From: Melanocharis versteri
Lineage: Eukaryota > Chordata > Aves > Passeriformes > Melanocharitidae
Assembly (NCBI GenBank): GCA_013397845.1
Contig: VZTG01005436.1
Coordinates: 1,731,638 to 1,795,637, forward strand
DNA length: 64,000 nucleotides
Reading direction: 5' to 3'
Every line of letters begins with the position of its first letter. Position 1 is the first letter of the stretch. A program made the translations under genes and the position numbers. Below, one piece after another: positions 58,201 through 61,229 of this stretch. The notes under the pieces were generated by a model, which had not been told where the DNA came from, ran no database searches, and saw nothing but the letters and a program-made list of their open reading frames with translations.

Positions 58201-59358
58201 ACTTCTTATACTGAGAAAAATATTCCACACCAGTTAGCATCTGCAAAGAGGCTCCAAAGCAAAGGAATCTCTCAGGCAGCTGAGCAAAGTTCCCTTTCCC
58301 TTGGACTACCAAAGGAAGAATTTAGGAAAAGACCTTCAGAGACCGAGAGATTTGATGGGTATTAGATGGAAAGGGGAAAGAGGGGGAAGAAGAGGGAAAA
58401 GAGATAGCAAGATAAAGCTCTGGAAAGGTAAGACTAGTACAATTCTTTAAGGCTGATCAGCTCGAAGTCCCCAGCAATGGTCATCTTCATTTTTTGTTTT
58501 GAATGTTCATGTTAACACATGAGATTCTCAGACACAATAGAAAACTAACAAATCTGTAAAAAACTAGTTTAGCAAAGTAGTGACAAACCTCACCAGACTT
58601 TCAGCTTCAGTGAGAAGACTAAGGTAAACTGATTTTGCTACAATGCCATGACTAACTGCAAGTGAGTTCATGACACAGGAATGTTTCTTTGACACAGACA
58701 AAGAAAGAGGAGAGTGAGACATTTCCCAAACAGCTCCTCAGCCTTTCCTTTAAATAGGCTGTAGGGCACCAGAGTAACAAGTTAAGCAAGTGAATTCTTT
58801 AAAAAAATGGTGGACTGTAGGAGCTCGGAGGTGAAATTCCTTTATTTCCATCCATAATCGAAAAAATTTCCCTAAGGTCAACCCATAAGAGTGTGCACAG
58901 GACAAGGTCCATGTGGTGAAAATCTCTACTACAAGTATAAAGAATTCTCTGATACTGATCAAAAGATGTCTTATTAAATAAGAGTGGCTAAGCCGCACAA
59001 CATGAGATAAAATCAATAATTCAAGGTAGTGCTTTGATGGCCCTGCTGCCAAGAGAAATGGGGCAAACAACTTCTTGTTTAGTTGAGGAAAAATTACTTT
59101 TGATTGCTATTTCTGACTGAAAATATTTGTGATACCAGGGCAGGTCCTCAGTAACTTTTGTTTCCTACATTAGAACAGTTAAGTGCCTAAATTATGGCCT
59201 TTCTGTTGACCTATAAATACCAAGGGTTGAAAAAGTTGGAGGAATTAAGCTGATAATTTTATTTTTCTAAATTGAACATACTTGCCACGTGCAAGCTGGT
59301 TTTTTTGTTGCTTGAAGAACAAGAACATTTTGATCTCAATCCATGCCATGAGAGATAG
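1050..59358 (-). CDS. CFAP54: CFAP54, 5' two-thirds of a multi-exon gene (coding span)
   Basis: CFAP54 (FAP54 in Chlamydomonas) is a large scaffold of the C1d projection of the axonemal central apparatus. It works with FAP46, FAP74 and FAP221/PCDP1-type subunits, and its loss in mice causes immotile or poorly beating cilia, hydrocephalus and male sterility (family knowledge). Seen here: 45 minus-strand exons with GT-AG borders. Their peptides match CFAP54 as I remember it, for example KYKPRLP (exon 2), LLQCYERYLQQF (exon 3), EYLLWASVCMES (exon 6), GLDANEKYVFAVAAY (exon 22), LAHQTLVMLLTKYVTRSQF (exon 34) and LAHRGGHWTLLQNACRE (exon 37). The joined exons give about 2,180 residues, mostly amphipathic helices of TPR-like type, with one fibronectin-III-like module at model residues of about 828-905. 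The gene leaves the window at position 1. The exon 15/16 phase and the exon 43 end are unresolved. No signal peptide or membrane segment is evident. Confidence 0.95.
1698..1785 (-). CDS. CFAP54: CFAP54 exon 44
   Basis: 88 nt. Acceptor aaataaataacag (A-rich tract), donor gtacata. Encodes ILEMNDQRDLKVQALHELGN, then LHFYAGNK. The two trailing bases make Arg with exon 45. TPR-like helix. Confidence 0.88.
2061..2344 (-). CDS. CFAP54: CFAP54 exon 43, 3' border unresolved (in-frame TGA)
   Basis: Acceptor ctagccaacag; frame continuous with exon 42. Encodes PIYLASILHSSMALLIQLQ, ALSGFICSKGSKNEPV and MFSRANDLLSSLSSEQEE, convincing helical-repeat protein. It then meets TGA at 2058-2060 with no suitable GT donor before it. 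Exon 44 needs one trailing base here. Possibilities are an assembly indel next to the A10 run at about 2041-2051, an undetected intermediate exon, a non-canonical donor, or a true lesion. Confidence 0.75.
2687..2884 (-). CDS. CFAP54: CFAP54 exon 42
   Basis: Acceptor ttttctgatctag, donor gtaatttt. Encodes ISSEISSSRKLKFNVADEV and STVESRPIPKSQLSVIISSY. Two leading bases complete Glu; ends with one base completing Asp in exon 43. Confidence 0.9.
3398..3550 (-). CDS. CFAP54: CFAP54 exon 41
   Basis: Acceptor aattccttttag, donor gtgagtg. Encodes LVCVPLDVNGTLTCFRETLE and HSRALRHSRKLLSLFLAH, a basic helix pair. Not seen as a long Met-initiated frame; found from borders and phase. Confidence 0.92.
4111..4225 (-). 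CDS. CFAP54: CFAP54 exon 40
   Basis: Acceptor tgctttttag, donor gtcagagc (a weak GTCAG form). Phase 0 start, one trailing base. Encodes MTCRNYIGYKLQLPVAHS, then a variable Asn/Ser-rich tail. Confidence 0.9.
5800..5935 (-). CDS. CFAP54: CFAP54 exon 39
   Basis: Acceptor gtttttttccag, donor gtgaaac. Encodes ERFTEQVSPLLVYAQRQLL and RFTKYLSADAQK. The HERFTEQVSPLLVYAQRQL block across exons 38/39 is a family signature. Confidence 0.95.
6029..6252 (-). CDS. CFAP54: CFAP54 exon 38
   Basis: Acceptor tcttcactgtag, donor gtaagtt. Encodes DFCIPSCLGGIADENGGSNL and DDVNVVDMRWICNLILKTIE, then a KWEALVHIAVQFN helix. Ends with two bases making His with exon 39. Confidence 0.95.
6462..6689 (-). CDS. CFAP54: CFAP54 exon 37
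   Basis: 76 codons, phase 0 at both ends. Donor gtaaaaa; acceptor tggtatacacag. Encodes VLAHRGGHWTLLQNACREL and WLPFYFASDTIIDMIIDLQ, matching CFAP54 closely. Confidence 0.96.
7335..7486 (-). CDS. CFAP54: CFAP54 exon 36, basic SP/TP linker
   Basis: Acceptor ttctttttgttttcag, donor gtaagatg. Encodes KSPKSRNKQSRTPRSRTTK, a basic stretch with several SP/TP dipeptides, then NTLLLKHFTSIFLHLKRAV, where the helical scaffold resumes. The basic part looks disordered and phosphorylatable (inference). Confidence 0.92.
7487..9212 (-). other. CFAP54: CFAP54 intron 35/36
   Basis: About 1.7 kb of AT-rich intron. It holds an A-rich run near 7530-7548 and a TA-rich simple repeat at about 7640-7682. I see nothing else in it. 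Confidence 0.7.
9213..9349 (-). CDS. CFAP54: CFAP54 exon 35
   Basis: Acceptor cccgttctgcag, donor gtaagaac. Encodes YNILDPEIFLLNNSGTVL, conserved, then a less conserved acidic/Pro linker PTPPLLEKTEMTETQT. Phases fit both neighbours. Confidence 0.93.
9765..9978 (-). CDS. CFAP54: CFAP54 exon 34
   Basis: Donor gtacatc after GGACAG. Encodes KLAHQTLVMLLTKYVTRSQF and MPWKSQMNIYLAVAHYHLF, highly recognisable. Two candidate acceptor AGs lie five bases apart (tttag, then gaaag). The second fits the phase of exon 33 and is used here. The first would extend the exon to 9983. Confidence 0.93.
10289..10503 (-). CDS. CFAP54: CFAP54 exon 33
   Basis: Donor gtacaaa. One leading base completes Lys. Encodes LNIALYVCEVIQNFFICQRN and IKGGHPDLKYYVLFTFE, strong CFAP54 blocks. 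The acceptor (aaaaaatgag) is unusually poor, with an A-rich rather than pyrimidine-rich tract, but it is the only one that keeps frame with exon 32. Confidence 0.9.
11520..11659 (-). CDS. CFAP54: CFAP54 exon 32, basic Ser/Pro-Lys repeat linker
   Basis: Acceptor ttttttttaaag, donor gtaaatg after ACAAAA. Starts in phase 0, ends with two bases. Encodes SPSKKPKPSPSKKPTKK, then PLREYLMKNPDAMNSPETQ. The SPSKKP unit is repeated in DNA as well as protein, suggesting a short tandem duplication. Likely an unstructured linker. Confidence 0.88.
12620..12713 (-). CDS. CFAP54: CFAP54 exon 31
   Basis: 94 nt. Acceptor attttttaccag, donor gtgagtt. Encodes RNENFLGADGISTQARSL, then a Thr/Ser-rich tail. A run of ATC triplets begins about 20 bases beyond the acceptor in the intron. 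Confidence 0.88.
12735..12760. repeat. (ATC)n microsatellite
   Basis: Eight ATC triplets plus AT, directly seen, in the intron just upstream of exon 31. If read on the minus strand it would give poly-Met, which is an artefact. Confidence 0.95.
12778..12820. repeat. 21-bp tandem duplication
   Basis: Two adjacent near-identical 21-base units beginning gtatctttggg, differing at two positions (about 12778-12798 and 12799-12819). Intron 30/31. Confidence 0.8.
13529..13655 (-). CDS. CFAP54: CFAP54 exon 30
   Basis: Acceptor tttattgcag, donor gtacatg. Two leading and two trailing bases fit exons 29 and 31. Encodes RFLEFFVQLLHKVLNEEKFQ, then WADSVEDYLK. Confidence 0.93.
14290..14547 (-). CDS. CFAP54: CFAP54 exon 29
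   Basis: Donor gtaggg after GAGAAG. Encodes NFSLDDSERFKSKLCARERF and VEFLLYILTAFHNGFHVLID. The acceptor is uncertain. The AG ending acattag at 14548 gives the phase needed by exon 28. A better AG (ttgtacag) at 14561 would add LLTL but needs a phase-0 partner. Confidence 0.82.
14548..16700 (-). other. CFAP54: CFAP54 intron 28/29
   Basis: AT-rich; TA-rich low-complexity sequence at about 14840-14950; CR1 fragment at 16085-16505. No supported exon. Confidence 0.65.
16085..16505 (+). mobile_element. CR1 LINE fragment, 3' part without its end
   Basis: Matches the 3' coding and UTR region of CR1 from memory (catggccagctggtcagggg, then the GAGACC-ACCT segment and the CTCAGGAAGAGAAGGCTAAG segment), diverged. 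It stops before the normal CR1 3' terminus. Inserted antisense to CFAP54. Confidence 0.75.
16701..16797 (-). CDS. CFAP54: CFAP54 exon 28
   Basis: Acceptor ggtatttcag, donor gtgggtg. Phase 0 start, ends with one base. Encodes NRSSRASHLAAMAKATENL. An upstream AG (attccag) would extend the open frame by about 20 codons but breaks the phase with exon 27. CR1 fragments lie on both sides. Confidence 0.88.
16992..17141 (+). mobile_element. CR1 LINE 3' end
   Basis: About 150 bases, with ctctggaggtgctcaag, the AACCTGGTCTAGTGGAAGGTG segment and the characteristic terminus ccattctatgattct. 5'-truncated, as is usual for CR1. Relatively well preserved; lies in intron 27/28. Confidence 0.9.
17235..17369 (-). 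CDS. CFAP54: CFAP54 exon 27
   Basis: 45 codons, phase 0 at both ends. Acceptor tcttttatag, donor gtaaaag. Encodes VLHSWKEYELAVIIINYGKK, then a polar PAVSPDLSGDVKTEET linker. A CR1 3' end lies about 95 bases downstream in the intron. Confidence 0.93.
17370..19358 (-). other. CFAP54: CFAP54 intron 26/27
   Basis: About 2 kb. Mostly AT-rich, with a G+C-richer pyrimidine/purine block at about 18150-18630. No exon. Confidence 0.65.
18150..18630. repeat. Unclassified G+C-richer block, possible old repeat
   Basis: Clearly richer in C and G than its surroundings, with recurring words such as gacctgc, ccagc and ctggcc. Resembles neither CR1 nor the LTRs here. Short open frames on both strands show no protein signature. 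A similar-textured block lies at about 20090-20480. Confidence 0.35.
19359..19481 (-). CDS. CFAP54: CFAP54 exon 26
   Basis: 41 codons, phase 0 at both ends. Acceptor ttgtatttacag, donor gtatgg. Encodes ILIKCLAVLQEIPSATLQRR, then QHMIACTSYHTAK. Confidence 0.94.
19482..21118 (-). other. CFAP54: CFAP54 intron 25/26
   Basis: Contains the second G+C-richer block (20090-20480) and an A-rich run at about 20741-20772. No exon. Confidence 0.65.
20090..20480. repeat. Unclassified G+C-richer block with internal repeat
   Basis: Contains ctggatggaccttggacctg and, about 80 bases on, a near copy ctggatggaccctgggccag. The texture is similar to the block at 18150-18630. Origin unknown. Confidence 0.4.
21119..21274 (-). 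CDS. CFAP54: CFAP54 exon 25
   Basis: 52 codons, phase 0 at both ends. Acceptor gtttttcttttacag, donor gtgaga. Encodes VARLAECERMTVAIELSNWL and CYGLLAPLIYHKIFLVPVVQ, strongly helical and hydrophobic. Confidence 0.94.
22259..22406 (-). CDS. CFAP54: CFAP54 exon 24
   Basis: Acceptor catattttgtag, donor gtatgtg. One leading base, then LHFEAVSQASPITLHLFLRN and DINVMEGALFCDSICSNE. Ends in phase 0. No Met near its 5' edge, so it was found from frame and splice sites. Confidence 0.92.
22407..24478 (-). other. CFAP54: CFAP54 intron 23/24
   Basis: About 2 kb. Contains an A18 run at 23278-23295. I recognise no transposon or exon. Confidence 0.65.
24479..24621 (-). CDS. CFAP54: CFAP54 exon 23
   Basis: Acceptor ttgtttgttttgtag, donor gtaattgg. 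Encodes VAYQTGNFRLARAAFSPMWD, a TPR-like helix pair, then YFVSNSSPLPSNNT, a Ser/Asn linker. Ends with two bases making Arg with exon 24. Confidence 0.94.
25613..25798 (-). CDS. CFAP54: CFAP54 exon 22 (fibronectin-III-like, second half)
   Basis: 62 codons, phase 0 at both ends. Acceptor tttttattcatag, donor gtaggg. The L-x-Y-F-V-A-Y pattern of GLDANEKYVFAVAAYSSDGK matches strands E-F-G of fibronectin-III. It is followed by TTKPILAYPPLSATTVRAYL, where the helical region resumes. This exon first fixed the gene identity. Confidence 0.96.
25799..28163 (-). other. CFAP54: CFAP54 intron 21/22
   Basis: About 2.4 kb. Contains a (CCAA)n-like simple repeat at about 27511-27534. Moderate G+C stretch at 26000-27300 with no recognisable element. 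Confidence 0.65.
28164..28256 (-). CDS. CFAP54: CFAP54 exon 21 (fibronectin-III-like, first half)
   Basis: 31 codons, phase 0 at both ends. Acceptor ttttcttcaaag, donor gtaagac. Encodes VSWYCILGSVAGGSNTKV, a beta-rich segment with the Trp typical of strand B/C in fibronectin-III folds. Continues in exon 22. Confidence 0.92.
28525..29010 (-). mobile_element. CR1 LINE fragment, decayed reverse transcriptase region
   Basis: Read on the minus strand this carries remnants of a CR1 RT: a degraded segment around 28930-28985 corresponding to the D-S-KAFD block, then one around 28750-28805 like VPQGSVLGPLLF, then IECSLSRVDDDRKLSSAVD, where the catalytic F-A-D-D is altered. No intact frame. Same strand as CFAP54, in intron 20/21. 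Confidence 0.8.
29292..29304 (-). promoter_or_regulatory. CTCF-like core motif
   Basis: Minus strand reads CCGCTAGATGGCG, agreeing with the CTCF core consensus at every informative position. Lies in single-copy-looking intron between two CR1 fragments. Occupancy is inferred. Confidence 0.45.
29690..30090 (+). mobile_element. CR1 LINE fragment with degraded 3' end
   Basis: Plus-strand CR1. It begins with a degraded form of the KGKSCLTNL region (ggttttaccaagaacaaatc), then a jump to the 3' UTR with gagcaaactggtctagtctc and a worn terminus near tcctatgatccgcac. Internal deletion. Opposite orientation to the fragment at 28525-29010. Confidence 0.65.
30525..30698 (-). CDS. CFAP54: CFAP54 exon 20
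   Basis: 58 codons, phase 0 at both ends. Acceptor tttaaattgtag, donor gtaatg. Encodes a likely coiled helix EALTLIEQVEAEQSALYRSL, a KSRTPPPPLLLS proline linker, then FKPAPFDSD, which leads into the fibronectin-III-like module. Confidence 0.94.
30699..33986 (-). other. CFAP54: CFAP54 intron 19/20
   Basis: About 3.3 kb, the longest or second longest intron placed. AT-rich. I recognise no exon, repeat or RNA gene in it. Confidence 0.65.
33987..34108 (-). CDS. CFAP54: CFAP54 exon 19
   Basis: Acceptor tatctgttttctag, donor gtaataac. Encodes ELIMKKIKRNKLSRAIFLMQ and KAAQKFPEELTTTSQRQLLE, a basic amphipathic helix pair. Ends in phase 0. Confidence 0.92.
34192..34269 (-). CDS. CFAP54: CFAP54 exon 18
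   Basis: 78 nt with strong borders: acceptor cttcccacacag, donor gtaagg. Encodes AQVVDRSLKSSKSHGKN, then IEDFQYLS; the final base makes Glu with exon 19. Recognised by splice signals and phase. Confidence 0.88.
35081..35228 (-). CDS. CFAP54: CFAP54 exon 17
   Basis: Acceptor cctatttattag, donor gtatgt. Encodes VDSNDQNLNSVLGCGDDKTG, a polar linker, then the helix DLHLELIQAQHRVAVKLL. Ends with one base completing Gly with exon 18. Confidence 0.92.
35746..36295 (+). mobile_element. Solo LTR, avian ERVL-like endogenous retrovirus
   Basis: 550 bases from tgtgctggc to ccacaaca, with TG...CA ends. A TATA-like cataaacc lies near 36010 and a polyadenylation signal attaaa at 36189-36194. The sequence matches an avian ERVL-type LTR from memory. 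No internal retroviral region is adjacent. The five flanking bases do not form a clear target duplication. Antisense to CFAP54, intron 16/17. Confidence 0.85.
36464..36592 (-). CDS. CFAP54: CFAP54 exon 16
   Basis: 43 codons. Acceptor ggttttcatttcag, donor gtaaag. Phase 0 at both ends; the other frames have stops. Encodes KTPTEQLQIAYEILEKAI and TTLLPDGKSIFDNCC, both CFAP54-like. Confidence 0.93.
36593..39382 (-). other. CFAP54: CFAP54 intron(s) between exons 15 and 16, probable missing short exon
   Basis: 2.8 kb of AT-rich sequence. The flanking exons have incompatible phases (one trailing base, then phase 0), so a short exon of length 3n+2 is expected here. An 8-nt candidate is at 38155-38162. 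No repeats recognised. Confidence 0.55.
39383..39530 (-). CDS. CFAP54: CFAP54 exon 15
   Basis: Acceptor ctcatttttag, donor gtaaagc after AAAGAAG. Encodes WVHILWIINEIIEKSN and ends in an acidic/basic STSESKEKE tail plus one base. Exon 16 starts in phase 0, so the two cannot be joined directly. A short exon is probably missing in the intron. Confidence 0.9.
40565..40699 (-). CDS. CFAP54: CFAP54 exon 14
   Basis: 45 codons, phase 0 at both ends. Acceptor ttttttctttccag, donor gtactc after TACCAA. Encodes VDVVMCLWQKCKTELQQI and YIHKHQAYQ. Confidence 0.93.
40700..42630 (-). other. CFAP54: CFAP54 intron 13/14
   Basis: About 1.9 kb, AT-rich. Nothing recognised apart from short homopolymer runs. Confidence 0.65.
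42631..42716 (-). CDS. CFAP54: CFAP54 exon 13
   Basis: 86 nt; acceptor gttgagtgtag with a weak pyrimidine tract; donor gtaataac. Too short and ATG-less to show as a long open frame, but the phase fits exons 12 and 14. Encodes ESLKPGDPFHDLTILATTVF. Confidence 0.88.
43360..43528 (-). CDS. CFAP54: CFAP54 exon 12
   Basis: Acceptor cttctcaattag, donor gtgagtg. Encodes AQDDPTWKKAETELKLLTLM, then a Ser-rich polar linker SSSISDDNSKEASTPQGSEK. It ends with one base joining exon 13 as Lys. Confidence 0.92.
43644..43756 (-). CDS. CFAP54: CFAP54 exon 11
   Basis: Acceptor tcatcactgcag, donor gtaatatgg. Two leading bases complete Gly; ends in phase 0. Encodes EKGVSGDAAVKFVKLAF, then SYEELDMFYSALEFVVNFLQ, a helical pair of the repeat scaffold. 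Confidence 0.93.
43989..44135 (-). mobile_element. CR1 LINE 3' end, degraded
   Basis: Begins with catagaatcat, the reverse complement of the CR1 3' terminus, then a worn form of the AAGATCATC-AG-CCAACC segment and ccaccatgtccacttaacca. Minus orientation, intron 10/11. Confidence 0.7.
44452..44540 (-). mobile_element. CR1 LINE 3' fragment
   Basis: The segment gagttcgaagggacccacaa, then ggatcaccaaagtccaactc and ctggccttgcacagaac, is typical of the 3' UTR of CR1 subfamilies on the minus strand. About 320 bases from the CR1 end at 43989-44135, same orientation. Confidence 0.75.
44647..44721 (-). CDS. CFAP54: CFAP54 exon 10
   Basis: 75 nt; donor gtaagc after CTAACAG. Acceptor tctatattgaag has a poor pyrimidine tract. 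A better-looking AG (ctcttctgcag) lies inside, leaving only 13 nt, and keeps the same frame. The longer form is preferred because GERSGTNHFGIINPSSTLL is open and its two leading bases complete the Gly from exon 9. Confidence 0.8.
45005..45545 (-). mobile_element. Second ERVL-like solo LTR, older and inverted
   Basis: Read on the minus strand, its parts follow the same order as the LTR at 35746-36295. From left to right on the plus strand: a ctgctctctcactcac block, an ATTAAA-region equivalent near 45122, gggcagatacccag, cccccagcctcctgcccac, then actgctcagcaatagtgcaa and gtgtgttaacaacactg. Strongly diverged; ends approximate. Intron 9/10, same strand as CFAP54. Confidence 0.6.
45792..45990 (-). 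CDS. CFAP54: CFAP54 exon 9
   Basis: Acceptor tttcttacttag, donor gtaacgg. Phase 0 start; ends with one base completing Gly. Encodes LSWPRTTTERLLVEMFD and AQFLAILEALSDSSR, then VTSELFSAGLEILSG. WPRT-TERLL-EMFD is a strong family signature. Confidence 0.95.
46526..46621 (-). CDS. CFAP54: CFAP54 exon 8
   Basis: 32 codons, phase 0 at both ends. Acceptor ctttgtgccag, donor gtaagtctg. Encodes MSVMIFKRAVYESRRK and a basic tail ending NPRKAVN. Confidence 0.93.
46722..46835 (-). CDS. CFAP54: CFAP54 exon 7
   Basis: 38 codons, phase 0 at both ends. Donor gtattatcc after CTAAAG; acceptor ttttttggacag. Encodes IFARRGLIKIDELKQLED, then a charged helix HTETEKIFREATLK. It lies only about 100 bases upstream of exon 8. 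Confidence 0.93.
47250..47393 (-). CDS. CFAP54: CFAP54 exon 6
   Basis: 48 codons, phase 0 at both ends. Acceptor tttcttcaatacag, donor gtatcc. Encodes VLEYLLWASVCMESSIPLL and TAVSQCYFDCQAGIHGE, one of the most recognisable TPR-like blocks of CFAP54. Confidence 0.95.
47394..48219 (-). other. CFAP54: CFAP54 intron 5/6
   Basis: About 0.8 kb. It contains a plus-strand open frame of 148 codons with low-complexity Ser and Lys runs and no recognisable protein, judged spurious. Confidence 0.6.
48220..48278 (-). CDS. CFAP54: CFAP54 exon 5
   Basis: A short 59-nt exon. Acceptor ttatttttgcag, donor gtatggc. Two leading bases complete a Gly codon with exon 4. Encodes TIHIYTICRHLMVMGHSAK. The Lys-ending helix continues directly into exon 6. 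Confidence 0.92.
49414..49553 (+). mobile_element. tRNA-Ile-derived SINE with CR1-like tail (TguSINE1-type)
   Basis: 5' part is a tRNA-Ile(AAU) relative: tagcccagttagtcagagc, then an anticodon-loop region around ccaataatgcc and a B-box-like gggttcaatct. 3' part (gacttgatgatccttgtg to tctgtgattctgtga) is CR1-like. This head-plus-tail layout is that of the SINE known from passerines. Not a functional tRNA gene: the D arm is shortened. Confidence 0.85.
49885..49996. repeat. A-rich (CAAA)n-like tract
   Basis: Over 100 bases almost only A with interspersed C and G on the plus strand, including runs of 10-13 A. Directly seen. Possibly the remnant of an expanded A-rich microsatellite. Confidence 0.9.
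50360..50531 (-). CDS. CFAP54: CFAP54 exon 4
   Basis: Acceptor gtgtgttttag, donor gtacctc after AATG. Starts in phase 0 and ends with one base (G) that makes Gly with exon 5. Encodes FHALQARNVCIYQMVC, then an ALPQEDLCWLIYNG helix that is well conserved in the family. Confidence 0.93.
50532..52585 (-). other. CFAP54: CFAP54 intron 3/4
   Basis: About 2 kb. No exon or repeat recognised; a handful of short open frames without protein signatures. Confidence 0.65.
52586..52732 (-). CDS. CFAP54: CFAP54 exon 3
   Basis: 49 codons, phase 0 at both ends, acceptor tgtgtttttcag, donor gtaggttg. It encodes EYKLALLQCYERYLQQF followed by an acidic VNLDDVMDDVHHF stretch and FFPNGFRDKNAALT. The start of a helical-repeat region is typical of CFAP54. 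Confidence 0.93.
52733..56260 (-). other. CFAP54: CFAP54 intron 2/3
   Basis: About 3.5 kb, the longest intron placed. Contains a CTCF-like motif at 53712-53724 and a moderate G+C stretch at about 54880-55270 of unknown nature. No exon. Confidence 0.65.
53712..53724 (-). promoter_or_regulatory. CTCF-like core motif, weaker
   Basis: Minus strand reads ACAGCAGAGGGCA, differing from the CTCF core consensus only at the first position. Same strand as the motif at 29292-29304. Binding not known. Confidence 0.3.
56261..56366 (-). CDS. CFAP54: CFAP54 exon 2
   Basis: Acceptor is a long T tract ending in tag; donor gtaagtc follows ATCAAA. The exon starts with one base of a split codon and ends in phase 0. 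It encodes NIWIKYKPRLPEWYYNER, a signature of the CFAP54 N-terminal domain (DUF4486-type). Confidence 0.9.
56367..59281 (-). other. CFAP54: CFAP54 intron 1/2
   Basis: About 2.9 kb. Contains the 16-bp imperfect tandem repeat at 56885-56939, an A-rich run near 57780, and a purine-rich stretch at about 58368-58412. Nothing coding recognised. Confidence 0.6.
56885..56939. repeat. Imperfect ~16-bp tandem repeat
   Basis: Three to four degenerate copies of a unit like gagctatggtatata are directly visible. Confidence 0.75.
59282..59358 (-). CDS. CFAP54: CFAP54 candidate first coding exon (exon 1)
   Basis: Donor gtatgttc follows GGCAA. The acceptor would be ttttcaag at 59359. The frame that fits exon 2 is open and has an ATG at 59347-59349, giving MAWIEIKMFLFFKQQ and ending LARG plus two bases. 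The phase then joins exon 2 correctly. The EIK-F--F-K...ARG pattern resembles the N-terminal helix of CFAP54. A second in-frame ATG lies 7 codons later and another upstream at the acceptor edge. No cDNA support, so this is inference. Confidence 0.42.
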
Positions 59359-61229
59359 CTTGAAAAATGACATAGCAAGAAGTCTTTAGAGCATTTAGGA
59401 AGGCATCTGTAATAGCCATTGCCTTCAGAAATTCTTAGGACCAGCCAGACTAAGGCTGGCTCTGCAAGCAGCACATGCTCCAGTTTTGAGTTATCAAACA
59501 ATGAAGCAGTAGGGAGAAAAAACCCTGAAATTTCACAATCACAAATAAATAGTCTTGACTTTGCTAAGTGCCTGAACATATGCTAATAATCAGAATTCCA
59601 GTCTTCCACCTCTGTACTGTCCCCATACAAATGAAGTACGCCTGAGGATGCAGAGTTACTGGGAACTTCATGTTACTCAACATTCCTAATGACCTGGAAT
59701 TTTGGTAGGGATCATTACCACCAGAGACGTCTGGGATCAAGACCTTGATAGAATCAGTTCTCATCTCCATGATGAACACTGCAGATTTCTTCAGACATGA
59801 AAATGCTCTCATGCCAACCAAGGTATGCATGGTCATGGGTCACATCCACAAAATACCAGTTCGAATAAGACAGAACGTACTTAGGTTTGAGAGGCAGAGC
59901 AAGAAAAGGTTTGGAGACACTGTTCACAAAAACTGGTAACTTGGCACTATATTGCAAACAGATCAGATTTAGCATGGCCACCTCCCAACCAGAAGACACA
60001 AAGAACACACAGAAGAATCACCATTGGCAATTTTGGTAGCATCTGAAGCAGCCAGTAGTGTTACTTTTTCTAAGTGGGCCTGGAGAGGATAGCTTTCAAA
60101 ATAATAATACGTATCAGCTAAAGCTGAAAAAAAAAGGTCTGTAACTACAAAAAGGCTTCAAAATAGCAAACCACTGAAATCAGCTGCTGAAGCAATATAA
60201 AAAGCCAACATACTGAGATTCAAAACACTAGAGGCAAAAACCTGGGACTGATACCTGCATGATACATCTAGGCTAGACCCGACGATGAACATGCCCCATA
60301 AACAAATTAGGAATCCAGATAGCTTAGAATAGGAAAGGTCTCCAGTTCAGACAAAGGCCAAGCTGTAGAATCTGAGTACTTTCTGAAAATGTATACACCT
60401 CCTCCAGAGTAGGGTAATTTGTGGACTATTTTTAGGAAACTACTGAGTGAAATACGCAAGGGTAGAAGCTGCATCTAAGTGATAAAGTAACCACCCTGTA
60501 ACCTAACTCCTATGCTGTTTCTGAAGGAACTTTTGATAACCTGGGAAACTTGTGGGGCTTATGTTAAAGACCTGTAAATTTAGAACAGAGTAGTGTTTCA
60601 GATAACAACTACAGAAAATCAACTATTTACCTTAAAAAAAGTAGTTGGGCTCTTATATCACAATGTACCTAAATGCAGCAGAGAGAACTACATGAGAAAT
60701 GCACAGTCTGTAAAAGACATATGCATGCAGTATGAATCATGCACCGATTCCAGTTGCTCTATCTTAACCGCATTACAAAATCTCGACTTATGCATACTCA
60801 CAGATATGCATGTATGCGAGCAAACAAATATGCACTATTACACTTGCCATATGTTCTGCCTGCATCCCTGTGTATAAAAATATACCAACGTAGACAGAGA
60901 CATATGCACAAAAAAGATCTGTGCGGCGTTATCCTCGTGTAGCCCTACTTTTGAAGGCATGTTCGTGCCCACAAGTGTTCACCCTCGCACGCAGCCGCAC
61001 ACGCTGGTGGGCTGCCAGTCCCTGCAGCACTGTGAAGGGATTTTCCCACCAGGAAGTTCAGGCAGCTCTGACAGAACCAACACTGGTGCTGCCAACTTCC
61101 ACAGCCCTTTGTGCTTTTTCCCTAAAGCACTGATTTGTAGGAAGTACTGGGGAAAAAAAAAAAAAATAAAGCGGTCTTCAGATTTCTGAGGGGTTTTCGT
61201 TACCACAAAAAAATAAAAAAAAATAAAAA
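59359..61229 (-). other. CFAP54: Presumed first CFAP54 intron
   Basis: Lies between the candidate first coding exon and the CpG island. Overlapping short frames on both strands around 59.5-60.0 kb show no recognisable protein. No repeat identified. Confidence 0.5.

Noticed and set aside
59564..60008. Overlapping frames on both strands near 59.6-60.0 kb
   Set aside because: Neither strand resembles CFAP54 or a transposon protein that I recognise, and no splice sites of fitting phase were seen.
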